Part shown: one piece after another, positions 35,254 to 44,554 of the stretch
Numbering within the stretch: position 1 is the first letter of the stretch
How the letters are laid out: every line of letters begins with the position of its first letter
DNA from: Streptomyces sp. NBC_00094
GTDB lineage: Bacteria > Actinomycetota > Actinomycetes > Streptomycetales > Streptomycetaceae
Reading direction: 5' to 3'
DNA length: 64,000 nucleotides
Assembly: GCF_026343125.1 (NCBI RefSeq)
Contig: NZ_JAPEMB010000001.1
Coordinates: 1 to 64,000, forward strand
Translations under genes and position numbers: made by a program
The notes under the pieces: model-generated
The model's input: the letters and a program-made list of their open reading frames with translations, nothing else
What the model was told of the DNA's origin: nothing
The model's database searches: none

Positions 35254-35919
35254 ATGGGGGACATATCGGCCGAGCGGCGTCGCATCCTGCAGTCGCCTCC
35301 GCCCGAGCTCGTCGCGGAGGCAGCTGCGAACCCGGGCGGGTCGGTTGCGGTGATCGACCCCGACCTCATCGGCGATCCCAACGGCTACGTCCCCGGGGAA
35401 GCTGTCCAGGGCGTCTGGCGGGTCGGTCAAGACGGGAAGCTGACCGGCGAGTTCGTGGAAAATCCGAACTACGGCCCACCCAAGGACGACTTCGCCAAAC
35501 TCACGGAGCCCGACCACTGGCTGGGCTGGCTTGGCGAACAGCCTGCCGCCGCAGTGCGCGACTCCATCGCGGAGATCCTTGACCAGCAAGTGCCCGGCGC
35601 GGCCCTGGAATGGATCAAGGTAGTCGATGCACCGCGCTACCTCACCGGAGGCCGCCCCCAACCGGACGATAAGAGCCACCTGATCGTCACCCGGGCCGGC
35701 ATCGCCCTGCCCTTTGCGCTCTCAGTGACCAGCCCCGGACGCAGACGGGAGATCCTCCAGGGCGTGTTCTCCTGGGTCGCCGTCAGACTCGACCAGCCGG
35801 GCAACCGCAAGGACCAGGTCTGGCTCGACCTACGCGTTGACCTGGACTGGGCCGAGACGGAACTCCGCAACCGGATCTACCTCGTCGGCCAGGCCCCAGC
35901 GCCCGACACGACCACCTGA
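35254..35919 (+). CDS. Hypothetical cytoplasmic protein
   Basis: A 221-residue protein with a GAAGGAG site before the ATG. It begins M-G-D-I-S-A-E-R-R-R-I-L and has a V-A-V-I-D-P-D-L-I-G-D-P-N-G-Y-V-P segment, a Trp-rich stretch (W-L-G-W-L) and a charged C-terminus ending A-P-D-T-T-T. It has no signal peptide or membrane helix. The mix of an N-terminal prolyl/charged region and compact alpha-beta body is seen in immunity-type proteins of polymorphic toxin loci, but no family is assigned. An 82-codon frame from ATG 35996 follows it; its 3' part overlaps the terminator at 36167, so it is probably not a working gene. Confidence 0.65.
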   Translation: MGDISAERRRILQSPPPELVAEAAANPGGSVAVIDPDLIGDPNGYVPGEAVQGVWRVGQDGKLTGEFVENPNYGPPKDDFAKLTEPDHWLGWLGEQPAAAVRDSIAEILDQQVPGAALEWIKVVDAPRYLTGGRPQPDDKSHLIVTRAGIALPFALSVTSPGRRREILQGVFSWVAVRLDQPGNRKDQVWLDLRVDLDWAETELRNRIYLVGQAPAPDTTT

Positions 35920-36166
35920 AGCGCCCCACCAGCATCGTCCACTACGAACCCGTGCTGTAGCCGACCGACATAGTCAGCCGCTGGTCCCAGGCATCATGAC
36001 ACTGAGAGCAGCACAGGAGGAGCCGGCGCGGAACCACCTGGACGCGCTCGATGCCCGACGCACGGCGGCGGGTCTGGAGCCGGCCGCCGACCCGCCGCAC
36101 CCGTCGGTCTGGCGTCCGGCCACGGGCCTGGAGGAGTGCCCGTTCGGGCTGACAGGCACCCGATTC

Positions 36167-36196
36167 CGCTCGTGTGCAGCCGACTGCACACGAGCG
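36167..36196. terminator. Bidirectional terminator
   Basis: CGCTCGTGTGCAG and CTGCACACGAGCG form a perfect 13-bp stem with a four-base loop between convergent genes. Confidence 0.8.
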
Positions 36197-36221
36197 GCCA
36201 GCCGCACAGCGCCAGGGAGGG

Positions 36222-36761
36222 CTACGGGTGCCAGACCTCCTTGATGGTCTTCACGTTGCCCTCGCCGTCCAGCGTGATGTCGTAGATGTTCCCGGAGCAG
36301 CTGTACGGCGACTTCACCGCGGCCTGGTTCGTCATGCAGTCACCGGCATGCGTCCACAGCTCGCCGACGGGAACCGTCTTCGTGGAGCCGGGACCGGCGG
36401 ACAGCTCCGCCTTCACCTCTTGCGCGAACAGGTAGTACTTAGCCTCGCCCTGACCCTGGTAGATCCAGTCATTGGGCGTGCAAGTCGGCCGGGCGTCCCG
36501 CGCGGACATCGAGCCCTTCGACGGCGGCGCGGCGATCTCCACCATCTTGCGGCCGACCGGCAGCGTGGGCGACTTCCCGCAGTCGTTGACAGGCTCGCCC
36601 GAGGAGCTCCCGCCCGCAGGCGGCTTCCCCGACGGCTGGGCGGAGGCCGTAGAGCCGCCGGACGCGCCGTCGGCGGTGGTGTCCTCCGGGCCGCACGCGG
36701 CGACTGCCCCGAGCATGACGACGACCGCAAAGCTGCTGATGAAGCGTTGAGTTGACTTCAT
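36222..36761 (-). CDS. Lipoprotein of unknown function
   Basis: A 179-residue protein. The signal peptide (M-K-S-T-Q-R-F, hydrophobic core) ends in the lipobox G-A-V-A-A-C at about residue 23, so it is anchored on the outer face of the membrane. A Ser/Gly/Pro-rich linker runs to about residue 55. The folded part has four more Cys residues and W-T-H-A-G-D-C-M-T-N-Q-A-A-V-K-S near the end. Family unknown. It lies just before an IS21 remnant. Confidence 0.8.
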   Translation of the reverse strand: MKSTQRFISSFAVVVMLGAVAACGPEDTTADGASGGSTASAQPSGKPPAGGSSSGEPVNDCGKSPTLPVGRKMVEIAAPPSKGSMSARDARPTCTPNDWIYQGQGEAKYYLFAQEVKAELSAGPGSTKTVPVGELWTHAGDCMTNQAAVKSPYSCSGNIYDITLDGEGNVKTIKEVWHP

Positions 36762-36926
36762 GTCAATCCCCCGATGACTGAAACGATTTCGCGATCACGT
36801 TCGATCGCTGAAGTGTTGTACATCAGGAGGTGGATCAAGGGCCAATCCGTCGCCGCGTCGGACAGCACATCCCACAGGCCCTGTCCTGATACGGCGTCAG
36901 ACACCGGCGACGCTGGCCGCGAGCAG

Positions 36927-37230
36927 ATGTCCTACCTCGGCTTCCTCTCCAAGCTCCTCCTGGCCGAGTGCGACGACCGGGCCCGCCGCCGGTCCGAGCG
37001 GCGCATCAAGGCCGCCGGATTCCCCCGCGACAAGTCGCTGCGCAAGTTCGACTTCGACGCCAACCCCAACATCGCCCCGGCCATGGTCCACACCCTCGCC
37101 AAGTGCGAATGGATCGAGAAGGGCCTGCCGCTCCGCCTCATCGGCGACTCCGGCACGGGCAAGCCGCACCTGCTGATCACGCTTGGCACCGAGGCCGCGA
37201 TGGCCGGCTTCCGGGTCAAGTACGTCCGGG
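36927..37230 (+). pseudogene. IstB (IS21 family) fragment cut by the IS3 element
   Basis: From ATG 36927 the frame reads M-S-Y-L-G-F-L-S-K-L-L, then F-D-F-D-A-N-P-N-I-A-P, A-K-C-E-W-I-E-K-G and the Walker A region G-D-S-G-T-G-K-P-H-L. The usual residue after the Lys is Ser, here Pro. It ends at G-F-R-V-K-Y-V, where the IS3 left end begins. Nothing of the C-terminal half lies on the other side of the IS3 element. Confidence 0.85.
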
Positions 37231-37272
37231 CCTTGCCCCCGGATTTTGGACACCGGAGAGACTTGGATCTTG

Positions 37273-37596
37273 ATGGTCCAGGAGAACGGAGTCCCTGTGG
37301 GGATGAAGCACTACCCCGCCGAGTTCAAAGCGGACGCGGTCTCGTTGTACCGGTCGAGGCCGGGAGCGACGATCAAGTCGGTTGCGGCTGATCTCGGGGT
37401 GAACACCGAGACGTTGCGGAACTGGATCCGGGCCGCCGACGGGCGCCGCCCCGGCAACCGTTCCGCATCGCAGGCCGGCGGTGACGACGTCCAGGCGGAG
37501 CTGGCCGCAGCACGCAAGAGGATCCGTGAGCTGGAGGAAGAACGCGACATCCTCCACAAGGCGGCTCGGTATTTCGCGGGAGAGACGCGCTGGTGA
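37273..37596 (+). CDS. IS3 transposase orfA
   Basis: A 107-residue helix-turn-helix protein: Y-P-A-E-F-K-A-D-A-V, then S-V-A-A-D-L-G-V-N-T-E-T-L-R-N-W-I-R, followed by a leucine-zipper-like stretch (A-A-R-K-R-I-R-E-L-E-E-E-R-D-I-L-H-K-A). It binds the element ends and multimerises with the orfB product. An alternative start is the ATG at 37303. It overlaps orfB by four bases (GTGA). Confidence 0.92.
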   Translation: MVQENGVPVGMKHYPAEFKADAVSLYRSRPGATIKSVAADLGVNTETLRNWIRAADGRRPGNRSASQAGGDDVQAELAAARKRIRELEEERDILHKAARYFAGETRW

Positions 37597-38495
37597 ACCG
37601 CTGCCAGTCCGTTGAGGATCACCAGCGCCGTCACGGCGTGAAGCGGCTCTGCGACATCCTCGGGGTTTCCCGCTCGAGCTTCTACTACTGGCGCCGCACC
37701 GCAGCCGCGCGGACGGCCCGGCAGATCGCCGAGGCCGAGCTCGCGGCCCGGATACGCAAGGTCCACCAGGACTCCGACGGCACCTACGGAGTCCCCAGGG
37801 TTACCGCCGAGCTCCGTGACGAGGGCGGCCCGGTGGACAACCACAAGCGGGTCGCGAGGATCATGCGGACCATCGGGCTCGAGGGAGTGCGTCTGCGGCG
37901 TCGGCACCGCACCACCCTCGCGGACCAGACGGCTTCGAAGGCGCCGGATCTGATCGGCCGTGACTTCACCGCGGCCGCAGTGAACACGAAGTACGTCGGC
38001 GACATCACCTACCTGCCGGTCAGCGACTCCAAGCCGCTCTATCTCGCGACCGTCATCGACCTCGCCTCACGCCGGCTGGCTGGATGGGCGATCGCCGAGC
38101 ACATGCGCACCGAGCTCGTCATCGACGCCCTGGCGGCCGCCGAGCGGACCCGCGGGAGCCTGGCCGGAGCGGTGATGCACACCGATCACGGCTCGCAATA
38201 TACGAGTCGGGCCTTCGCGGAAATCTGCAGGTCAGCAGGGGTCCGGCAGAGCATGGGTGCGATCGGGTCCAGCGCGGACAACGCCGCCGCGGAGAGCTTC
38301 AACGCCGCCTTCAAGAGGGAGACGCTCAAGGGCCGCAAAGGCTGGGCGAACGAGCGTGAAGCGCGACTCGAAGCCTTCCGCTGGCTGACCCGATACAACA
38401 CCCGACGCCGGCACTCCCGCCTCGGCCAGCGATCTCCGATCGCCTACGAGAACGACGTCCAACCCACAGCAACTACCCTGGCCCAAGCGGCATAG
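37593..38495 (+). CDS. IS3 transposase orfB (integrase-like DDE)
   Basis: A 300-residue integrase-type catalytic subunit. The DDE motif is complete: Y-V-G-D-I-T-Y-L near residue 133, H-T-D-H-G-S-Q-Y-T-S near 194, and the Glu in N-A-A-A-E-S-F-N near 232. The HTH_21-type N-terminal piece (G-V-P-R-V-T-A-E-L) is present. The GTG start overlaps the orfA stop, and a programmed minus-one frameshift probably makes the OrfAB fusion. It is intact, so the element may still be active. Confidence 0.93.
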   Translation: MNRCQSVEDHQRRHGVKRLCDILGVSRSSFYYWRRTAAARTARQIAEAELAARIRKVHQDSDGTYGVPRVTAELRDEGGPVDNHKRVARIMRTIGLEGVRLRRRHRTTLADQTASKAPDLIGRDFTAAAVNTKYVGDITYLPVSDSKPLYLATVIDLASRRLAGWAIAEHMRTELVIDALAAAERTRGSLAGAVMHTDHGSQYTSRAFAEICRSAGVRQSMGAIGSSADNAAAESFNAAFKRETLKGRKGWANEREARLEAFRWLTRYNTRRRHSRLGQRSPIAYENDVQPTATTLAQAA

Positions 38496-38525
38496 ACGCG
38501 CTCAAAATCCGGGGTCAAGGCCCCA

Positions 38526-38699
38526 GTCAGCCTCGCCCAGCAAGCAGGAGCGAAGACGGTGACATCACACTACGTGCAGCCGTAGGTGCGCACCTCGCGA
38601 GGCACCCAGTTCATCGCCCTCGAACAGCACGCCGGCTCGATGGCGGGAAGGGATTCTGTTGGTGCAGATGTGCGGGCTGGTAGCAGCCAATTCGCCAGC
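38526..38699. repeat. 174-bp dispersed repeat, copy 2
   Basis: Same length and about 95 percent the same sequence as 12661-12834, in the same orientation. It begins three bases after the right end of the IS3 element. Confidence 0.85.
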
Positions 38700-39210
38700 A
38701 CGACACCGCAGTCATCAGGCTCGCGCCGATGGTTGGTGTCGGATTCGACGAGAAGGAAAGACAGGAAGAGGTACGGGACAGGTTTCATCCCCGCCATGGA
38801 CAGAGTGAAACGGGGCGGGCATGACAGTCCGTCTGGTGGGCACAGACGCACTCTGTGAACGCCCATTCGACGAGACGGGTGGACCGCGCTGCCTACCATG
38901 CAACGCCCACCCCGCCCAACCGGCCACCGCAGTGAAGTGGCCGGGTGTTCGGGCAGGTCAACCGGACGGGCCTGCTGAAGCGCGGTGGGCCGGAGGGCTT
39001 CGTAGGTTCGTGGCAGGGGTTGCGCTCGGGAGAAGGATCGGAAGGCCTGTGAGGCCGGAGATCGGCCACGGTGCGTTGTCCGACGCGACGCCCAGTGCGG
39101 GCTTCGGAGCCGGTGGCCGAGCCGGTGCCGACTGCGGTCCTGCGGACCAGGGCCTCGTAGGTGAAGGCGACGGCGGTTCGATCGCCTCGGGGCGCCCAAA
39201 ACGGAAGCGG
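38700..39210. other. Region without a convincing gene
   Basis: Plus-strand frames around 38821 contain C-x-x-C-like spacing but no start signal or known motif. I see no gene here. Confidence 0.45.
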
Positions 39211-39241
39211 CCCGTGGCTCCGCCTCGTGCGGGGCCACGGG
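39211..39241 (-). terminator. Terminator of the GH3 gene
   Basis: CCCGTGGC-T-CCGC, loop CTCGT, GCGG-G-GCCACGGG: a 12-pair stem with one mismatch, starting 22 bases past the stop of the minus-strand glycosidase gene. Confidence 0.75.
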
Positions 39242-39263
39242 TCGCACCCGTTTTCCGGGACGA

Positions 39264-42200
39264 TCAGCGCGCCGCGCGGAATGCCTCGGTCAGCTTGCCG
39301 ACCGCGCCGGCAGGGTCGCCGACGAGCAGCAGATGGTCGGCGTCGGCGAAGGGCTTCGCCGACCGCTCGGTGATGTTCTGGCCGATGCGGTCCTGGACGA
39401 TCAGCCGGGCTCGGTCCACGAGTCGGCCTGCCGCGGCGGACTTCCCGTGCCCGGCCTTCTGGAGGGCGCGGGCGGCCAGGCCGATCGCCCGCAGGGCCGG
39501 CTCGCCGCCCTGCGGGGTGCCGCGGAGCGTGGTCAGGCCCCAGCCGTACGGGAACTGGGGATCGTAGCGCGTGTCGCCCACGTTCAGTGGCAGCTGGCCG
39601 TCCGACTTCGGCCAGCTCACCGGCAGTTGACCGGTGAAGGGCTTGCGGCCATAGAGGACGTCGGCCACGCCGTCGCCCTCCGTGCCCGGCAGCCAGGACG
39701 CGATCAGGGCGTCGATCGCCGGCAGCCGGTCCCCGATGAGCTGCGGGCGGCCGGAGACGACGAGGACCCCGCAGGGCATCGCGGCGCAGACCCGGTCGAC
39801 GGCGGCCTTGTCCGCCGCGCTCAGTTCCAGGTCGTGGCCGTTGCCGACGTCGCCCATGCCCTCGGCGTACGGCGTCTCGCCGACCACGACCACTCCGACG
39901 TCGTGGCCCTCGGTGGGCGCGGAGGCGTCCATCGAGTAGGTGAGCGTGGCCTCGGGATCGGCGGACTTCCGCATGGCCTCCAGAATGGTGGTACCGGTCG
40001 TCGTCCGGCCGGAGGCGCCCTGCCAGCTGACGGTCCAGCCACCGGCCTGATTGCCGAGGTCGTCCGCGTTCGAGCCGGCCACGTACACGTTCTGGGTCGG
40101 CTTGATCGGCAGCACGCCGCCCGCGTTCTTCAGGAGTACCTGCGAGGCGGCGGCCGCCTCGCGCGCCACCGCGCGGTGCTCCGCCGAGCCGACGGTGGCC
40201 AGATGCGTGGTGTCCGCGTACGGCTTCTCGAAGAGGCCCAGTCGGAACTTCTGGGTGAGGATCCGGGCGACGGCGTCGTCGATCCGGGCGGTGGGTACGC
40301 GGCCCGCCTCCGTCTCGGCGACCAGGGTCCTGGTGAATTCCTGGTAGTTCGTCGGCACCATGATCATGTCCAGACCGGCGTTGACCGAGGTCCGCACGTC
40401 GCTCGGGTAGTCGCCGGGGATCTGGTCGATGGCCTGCCAGTCGCTGATGACGAAGCCTTCGAAGCCCATCCGGTCCTTGAGCACCCCGTTGATCATCTCG
40501 GCGTTGGCGTGCATCTTCACGGGGCCCTGGTCGTCGCCGAGGACGTCGAGCGAGGAGTACGAGGGCATGACGGTGCCCACGCCGTGCTTCACGGCCTCGG
40601 CGAAGGGCGCGAGGTGCACTGCCTCCAGTTCCTCGCGGGTGACCCGGGTGACACCCTGGTCGATCGTGTATGAGCCGGTGGTCGACGAGCCGAAGGCCGT
40701 CCCGCCATCGCCGACGAAGTGCTTGGCGGTGGTCAGCACCTTGTCGTTCCGGTCGAGGTCCCGGCCGTCCCTCGCGCCCTGCATCCCGTCGATGACGGTC
40801 TCCATGGCGGTGACGAGCGCCGGGTCCTCGCCGAAGGCCTCGTAGGAGCGACCCCAGCGCTCGTCCCGGGTCACGCACACACAGGGGGCGAAGTCCCAGG
40901 GCACGCCGGTGGCCCGGACCTCCTTCGCCGTCACGGCGCCGGTGCGGGCGGCGAGGGCGGCGTCGCGTCCGGCGCCGATGCCGATGTTGTGCGGCATGAT
41001 CGTCGAGCCGATGACGTTGTTGTGCCCGTGCACGGCGTCCACGCCGTAGATCAGCGGGATCTGCCAGCGGGTGGCCTGGGCGCGCAGCTGATACGCGTCG
41101 ACCATCCTGGCCCACGCTTCGGGCGTGTTGGGGGTCGGGACCGAGCCGCCGCCGGAGAGCAGCGAGCCGAGGCCGTAGCCCGCGATGTCGCCGGGCGAGC
41201 GCAGGGCGTTGCGCTCGGCCTGCGTCATCTGGCCGGCCTTCTCCTGGAGCGTCATCCGGGAGAGCAGGTCCGAGACCCGCTTCTTCACCGGAAGCCGCCG
41301 GTCCAGGTAGGGCAGTCCGTGCGCGTTCACGGCGACGACAGGCGTTTCCGCCGGCGCCTTCGCGCCGTCGACCGTCAGTCTCACCGGGATCGTCTCGGCC
41401 GCTTCGCCGGTCTCGTCCTTCAGGGTGGTCACGGTGATCGAGCGGGTCGTCCCGGAGGGCGTCCCGGAGGGGAAGACGAGGGTGCCGCTGACCGGGGTGT
41501 AGTCGGTACCGGGCTGCGCGGGCCCGCCGTCGTCCGTGGTGTACGCGACGGTGACCGGGTCGCCGGTCGGCTGGGAGCCGGTGGTGGCGACCGAGACGTC
41601 GATCCGGGCGGTGCCGCCCTCGTCGACCGGGTGCACCACCGCACCTGTGACGACCTGGGTGTTCAGGGCCGGTTCTGCCTTGCCGTACAGCTCGATCGCG
41701 TCGACGGCGAAGCGGCCGCCCGGCGCGCCGGTGGGGAGCGTGAGCGCGTATCCCCACATCCTGTCGAGGCCGAGGACCTGGTCGATGCCTCCGACCGGCT
41801 GGTAGTCGGCTCGGTAGTGGAACTCCGAGAAGGGGATCTCGGCGAGATGCCAGCCCTCCCAGTCGTCGGTGAAGGAGGTGGTCCAGAGCTCGGACGCCTC
41901 GCCGTTGGCGCCACCGTCCTTGAGCTCGAAGTTGATCCGCTTGCCGGAGCCGGGCGGCAGCGGGGCGGTGTTCTGGCCGTACCACCAGAAGCGGATGCCC
42001 TTGTACGCGGTCCAGTCGTGCGCCGGCTTGTCGAAGGCGAAGTCGTGGGTGAAACCGCCCCAGCCGCTGATGTCGTAGCGGCCTTCGAGGACCTTGGCGC
42101 CCTCGGGGGCGTCGGCGCGCTCGGCGAGGGTGAGCTCCGGGTGGTCGTCGGTGTCGCTGCCCCAGGTGAACAGGCCCTCGGCGGGCGGTCCGGCGAAGGG

Positions 42201-42377
42201 AATCTCGCCCTCGAAGCGGTCGACGGCCCGGGGCGCCGGGTCGGCCCCGGGGGCGGACGCGGTGGCGCTCGGTACGGCTCCGGCGAGCAGTCCGGCCAGG
42301 ACGGCGGTCACGGCGGTGACGGCGAGCGGCGGGGCGCCGCCGGCCCTCCTGCGACGGAGGGGGTGCGGATGTGGCAT
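39264..42377 (-). CDS. Secreted GH3 beta-glucosidase with CBM11-like and Calx-beta domains
   Basis: A 1037-residue exo-enzyme releasing glucose from beta-glucan ends. Residues 1-45 are a signal peptide. A CBM11-like jelly roll (Y-D-I-S-G-W-G-G-F-T-H-D-F-A-F, then W-T-T-S-F-T-D-D-W-E-G-W) spans about 50-240. A Calx-beta repeat (P-G-T-D-Y-T-P-V-S-G-T-L-V-F) follows to about 345, then the GH3 barrel and alpha/beta sandwich. The nucleophile is Asp in F-V-I-S-D-W-Q near residue 640, and K-H-F-V-G-D-G-G is the substrate-binding Lys-His pair. It lies 47 bp downstream of the GH30 gene on the same strand. Confidence 0.93.
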   Translation of the reverse strand: MPHPHPLRRRRAGGAPPLAVTAVTAVLAGLLAGAVPSATASAPGADPAPRAVDRFEGEIPFAGPPAEGLFTWGSDTDDHPELTLAERADAPEGAKVLEGRYDISGWGGFTHDFAFDKPAHDWTAYKGIRFWWYGQNTAPLPPGSGKRINFELKDGGANGEASELWTTSFTDDWEGWHLAEIPFSEFHYRADYQPVGGIDQVLGLDRMWGYALTLPTGAPGGRFAVDAIELYGKAEPALNTQVVTGAVVHPVDEGGTARIDVSVATTGSQPTGDPVTVAYTTDDGGPAQPGTDYTPVSGTLVFPSGTPSGTTRSITVTTLKDETGEAAETIPVRLTVDGAKAPAETPVVAVNAHGLPYLDRRLPVKKRVSDLLSRMTLQEKAGQMTQAERNALRSPGDIAGYGLGSLLSGGGSVPTPNTPEAWARMVDAYQLRAQATRWQIPLIYGVDAVHGHNNVIGSTIMPHNIGIGAGRDAALAARTGAVTAKEVRATGVPWDFAPCVCVTRDERWGRSYEAFGEDPALVTAMETVIDGMQGARDGRDLDRNDKVLTTAKHFVGDGGTAFGSSTTGSYTIDQGVTRVTREELEAVHLAPFAEAVKHGVGTVMPSYSSLDVLGDDQGPVKMHANAEMINGVLKDRMGFEGFVISDWQAIDQIPGDYPSDVRTSVNAGLDMIMVPTNYQEFTRTLVAETEAGRVPTARIDDAVARILTQKFRLGLFEKPYADTTHLATVGSAEHRAVAREAAAASQVLLKNAGGVLPIKPTQNVYVAGSNADDLGNQAGGWTVSWQGASGRTTTGTTILEAMRKSADPEATLTYSMDASAPTEGHDVGVVVVGETPYAEGMGDVGNGHDLELSAADKAAVDRVCAAMPCGVLVVSGRPQLIGDRLPAIDALIASWLPGTEGDGVADVLYGRKPFTGQLPVSWPKSDGQLPLNVGDTRYDPQFPYGWGLTTLRGTPQGGEPALRAIGLAARALQKAGHGKSAAAGRLVDRARLIVQDRIGQNITERSAKPFADADHLLLVGDPAGAVGKLTEAFRAAR

Positions 42378-42424
42378 GCGATGGTCTCCTGGAGAGAGGG
42401 GTACGGGTGGTGGCTGCCGGTACG

Positions 42425-44338
42425 TCAGGAGGGCTGGTGGGTCCACTTCTGGTTGGCGGCGCCCGTGCAGGACCAGATCTGGGTGCGGGTCCCGTCCGTC
42501 GAGGTGTTGTCTGTGACGTCGAGGCACTTGTCGGCCGCCGTGTTGACGACGTCGTGCGTCGCGGCGTTGTACGACCAGCGTTGTGCACCCGTCCCGTTGC
42601 AGGTGTGGAGCTGGACTTTGGTGCCGTCGGCGGTCCCGCCCCCGGTCACGTCCAGGCACTTGCCGAGCGCCCGGACGGTGCCGTCGGCGGCGAGGGTCCA
42701 CCGCTGGGCCGTGGTGCCGTTGCAGGTGTAGAGCTGCACCGGGGTGCCGTCCACGGTGGCCGCGCCTGCCACGTCCAGACACTTCCCGGCGAGACCGGTC
42801 AGCGGTCCGGCCGGTGCGTTCGTCGTCGTACCGGACCAGGTGAAGGTGGCGGTGGTGCGGGCCGGCAGGGTGTACGTGAAGGACTGGCCGCCCCAGTCGA
42901 CGCGGACGGACTGCGCGGAGGCGCCGCCGTTGTGGGCGATGAGCGCTTTGGAGCCGTCGGGATTGCGCCAGGCGACGTTCTGCACGGTGGAGTCGGCCGT
43001 GGAGGCGATGCGGTACGCGCCGGGGCGCACGAACTTGGTGAGATGGCCGGTCGTGTAGTACTCGACCGTGTAGTCGACCTGCCCGGCGCGCGGGCCGCCC
43101 TCCTGGACCGTGATCAGCCCCGTACAGGTGCCGCATCCCCCGTTGTGCGGGCCCATGTCCTGGTTGAGCGCCAGGCTCCACTTCGTCAGGCTGCTGCTCC
43201 AGTTGCGGGCGTAGCCGACGATGTCCTTCAGGTCCTCGTTGTGCTGGTTGCCGACCCAGGTGCCGCCGGAGTGCTCGGTGCTGAACTGCTTGACCGTCGG
43301 GTACTGGTCGTGGACCTGGCTGCCGACGGCGGGGTCACCGGCGTAGCCGTGCCAGGCGATGCCGCCGAAGAGCGGGTCGTTGCGCACGCCCGCGTCGTTC
43401 AGGACGCCGGAGCCGAAGTTCGCGTAATCGCCGTAGTTCCAGTCGTGCACCAGGACCTTGGTGGTGATCCCGGCGGCCCGGAAGGCCGGGTAGGCGTGGT
43501 TCTTGGTGAACTCGACGAGGCCGGACGGGTTCCAGCTCATACCCGGGTAGTTCATGGCGGTGGGGTTGCCCGCCTGGCAGCAGTTCGGTTCGTTCTGCAC
43601 GGAGAGGTAGTCGACCTTGACGCCGGCCGCCTGATAGCTCTGGATATATTTGACCAGATACTGGGCGTAGAGCGGGTAGTACTCCGACTTCAGCCAGCCC
43701 ATCTGGTCCATCCGGCCGTTGTCCTTCATCCAGCCGGGGGCGCTCCAGGGCACGGCCTTGAGTCGCATCGCCGGGTTGAGCTGCTTGGCCTGGACGGTGA
43801 GGAGCCGCACATCGGTGTCGTAGCCGTTGGTCCCGAAGTCGTTCAGGTCGCAACAGGTGTCGTCGAGGGAGACGTTGCCGGGCCGGGAGAGGTCCGACGC
43901 GCCGATCGGGTTGCGGACGAAGGAAAGGCCGATGCCGTCGGTCGGCGAGAACAGCTTGCGCATGACCTCGTCGCGGGTGGCGGTGCTGATCGCGCCGCCG
44001 CGCAGGAGGTGAGCGGTGGTGTCGGTGATCGACGCGCCACCGCCCTCGAACTGCTGGTAGGTGGTGTTCTCGTCGACGGTGATGGTGCGGTTCGCGCTGC
44101 CGCCTGCGGGGCCGAAGGCGATCGGCGTCTGCGGGGCGAGACCTCGCGTGACGGTACGGCCGCCCGCGTCCGAGGTGGTGGTCAGCCAGACGTCGACGCG
44201 CTCGCCGGCGGCCTCGGCAACGCCGGGACCGGTCATGACCAGGCCGCTCCCGAGCAGGGCACCGGTCACGAGAGCGGCGAGACGGCGGGGGCGCCGCCCG
44301 CGACGGGGGCCGAACCAGGAGCTGCTTCTGTAGTGCAC
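42425..44338 (-). CDS. Secreted GH30 glucanase (likely endo-beta-1,6) with ricin-type lectin domain
   Basis: A 637-residue protein with a long basic signal peptide. The GH30 barrel has acid/base Glu in S-V-Q-N-E-P-N near residue 250 and nucleophile Glu in F-S-T-E-H-S-G-G near 355. P-W-S-A-P-G-W-M-K is the conserved loop. A beta-sandwich (about 430-500) is followed by a ricin B-type trefoil with repeated K-C-L-D-V and Q-R-W/Q-K-W motifs from about 513. GH30 enzymes of this type cut beta-1,6-glucan or glucosylceramide. The GTG start at 44338 has a GAAAGG site. Confidence 0.9.
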   Translation of the reverse strand: MHYRSSSWFGPRRGRRPRRLAALVTGALLGSGLVMTGPGVAEAAGERVDVWLTTTSDAGGRTVTRGLAPQTPIAFGPAGGSANRTITVDENTTYQQFEGGGASITDTTAHLLRGGAISTATRDEVMRKLFSPTDGIGLSFVRNPIGASDLSRPGNVSLDDTCCDLNDFGTNGYDTDVRLLTVQAKQLNPAMRLKAVPWSAPGWMKDNGRMDQMGWLKSEYYPLYAQYLVKYIQSYQAAGVKVDYLSVQNEPNCCQAGNPTAMNYPGMSWNPSGLVEFTKNHAYPAFRAAGITTKVLVHDWNYGDYANFGSGVLNDAGVRNDPLFGGIAWHGYAGDPAVGSQVHDQYPTVKQFSTEHSGGTWVGNQHNEDLKDIVGYARNWSSSLTKWSLALNQDMGPHNGGCGTCTGLITVQEGGPRAGQVDYTVEYYTTGHLTKFVRPGAYRIASTADSTVQNVAWRNPDGSKALIAHNGGASAQSVRVDWGGQSFTYTLPARTTATFTWSGTTTNAPAGPLTGLAGKCLDVAGAATVDGTPVQLYTCNGTTAQRWTLAADGTVRALGKCLDVTGGGTADGTKVQLHTCNGTGAQRWSYNAATHDVVNTAADKCLDVTDNTSTDGTRTQIWSCTGAANQKWTHQPS

Positions 44339-44554
44339 CTGACAGACCTTTCGATAAGGACGCAGACCTTCGGTCTTTCTTTAAGGTGTGAAGCTATGGA
44401 GACGCCTCGTGCACGTCAACCCCTCCCGCATACAACTCCCGAACGGACAAGCCCGGTTGGGAACGGATTCGACTCAAGGTCTTGTCGGCTTGGTCCAGAC
44501 AATGGCACTCTTCGTTGCCGTCCACGACACACTCGACCGTCGGCGGTGACATCG
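44339..44554. promoter_or_regulatory. Divergent promoter region of the glucanase cluster
   Basis: 216 bp between GH30 and GH16. A small perfect hairpin AGACC-TTC-GGTCT (44364-44376) lies just upstream of GH30. I found no TGGGAGCGCTCCCA-type CebR box. It must contain both promoters. Confidence 0.45.

Larger units (their letters stand above)
37229..38522 (+). mobile_element. Complete IS3-family element
   Basis: Terminal inverted repeats GGCCTTGCCCCCGGATTTTG (37229-37248) and its near-perfect complement at 38503-38522 (one mismatch) enclose overlapping orfA and orfB. The element is about 1.29 kb. No 3-bp target duplication could be recognised, and the flanks do not belong to one gene, so a deletion or recombination has probably occurred next to it. 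Confidence 0.9.

Noticed and set aside
38893..42588. A 1231-codon open frame on the minus strand, overlapping the GH3 gene in another frame
   Set aside because: It is Arg/Pro/Gly-rich with no motifs and is a by-product of high GC; the GH3 frame has domains, catalytic residues and a start.
42371..44554. Upstream in-frame extension that would make the GH16 protein 1155 residues long
   Set aside because: It is antisense to GH30. The signal peptide begins at 44555, which is the natural start.
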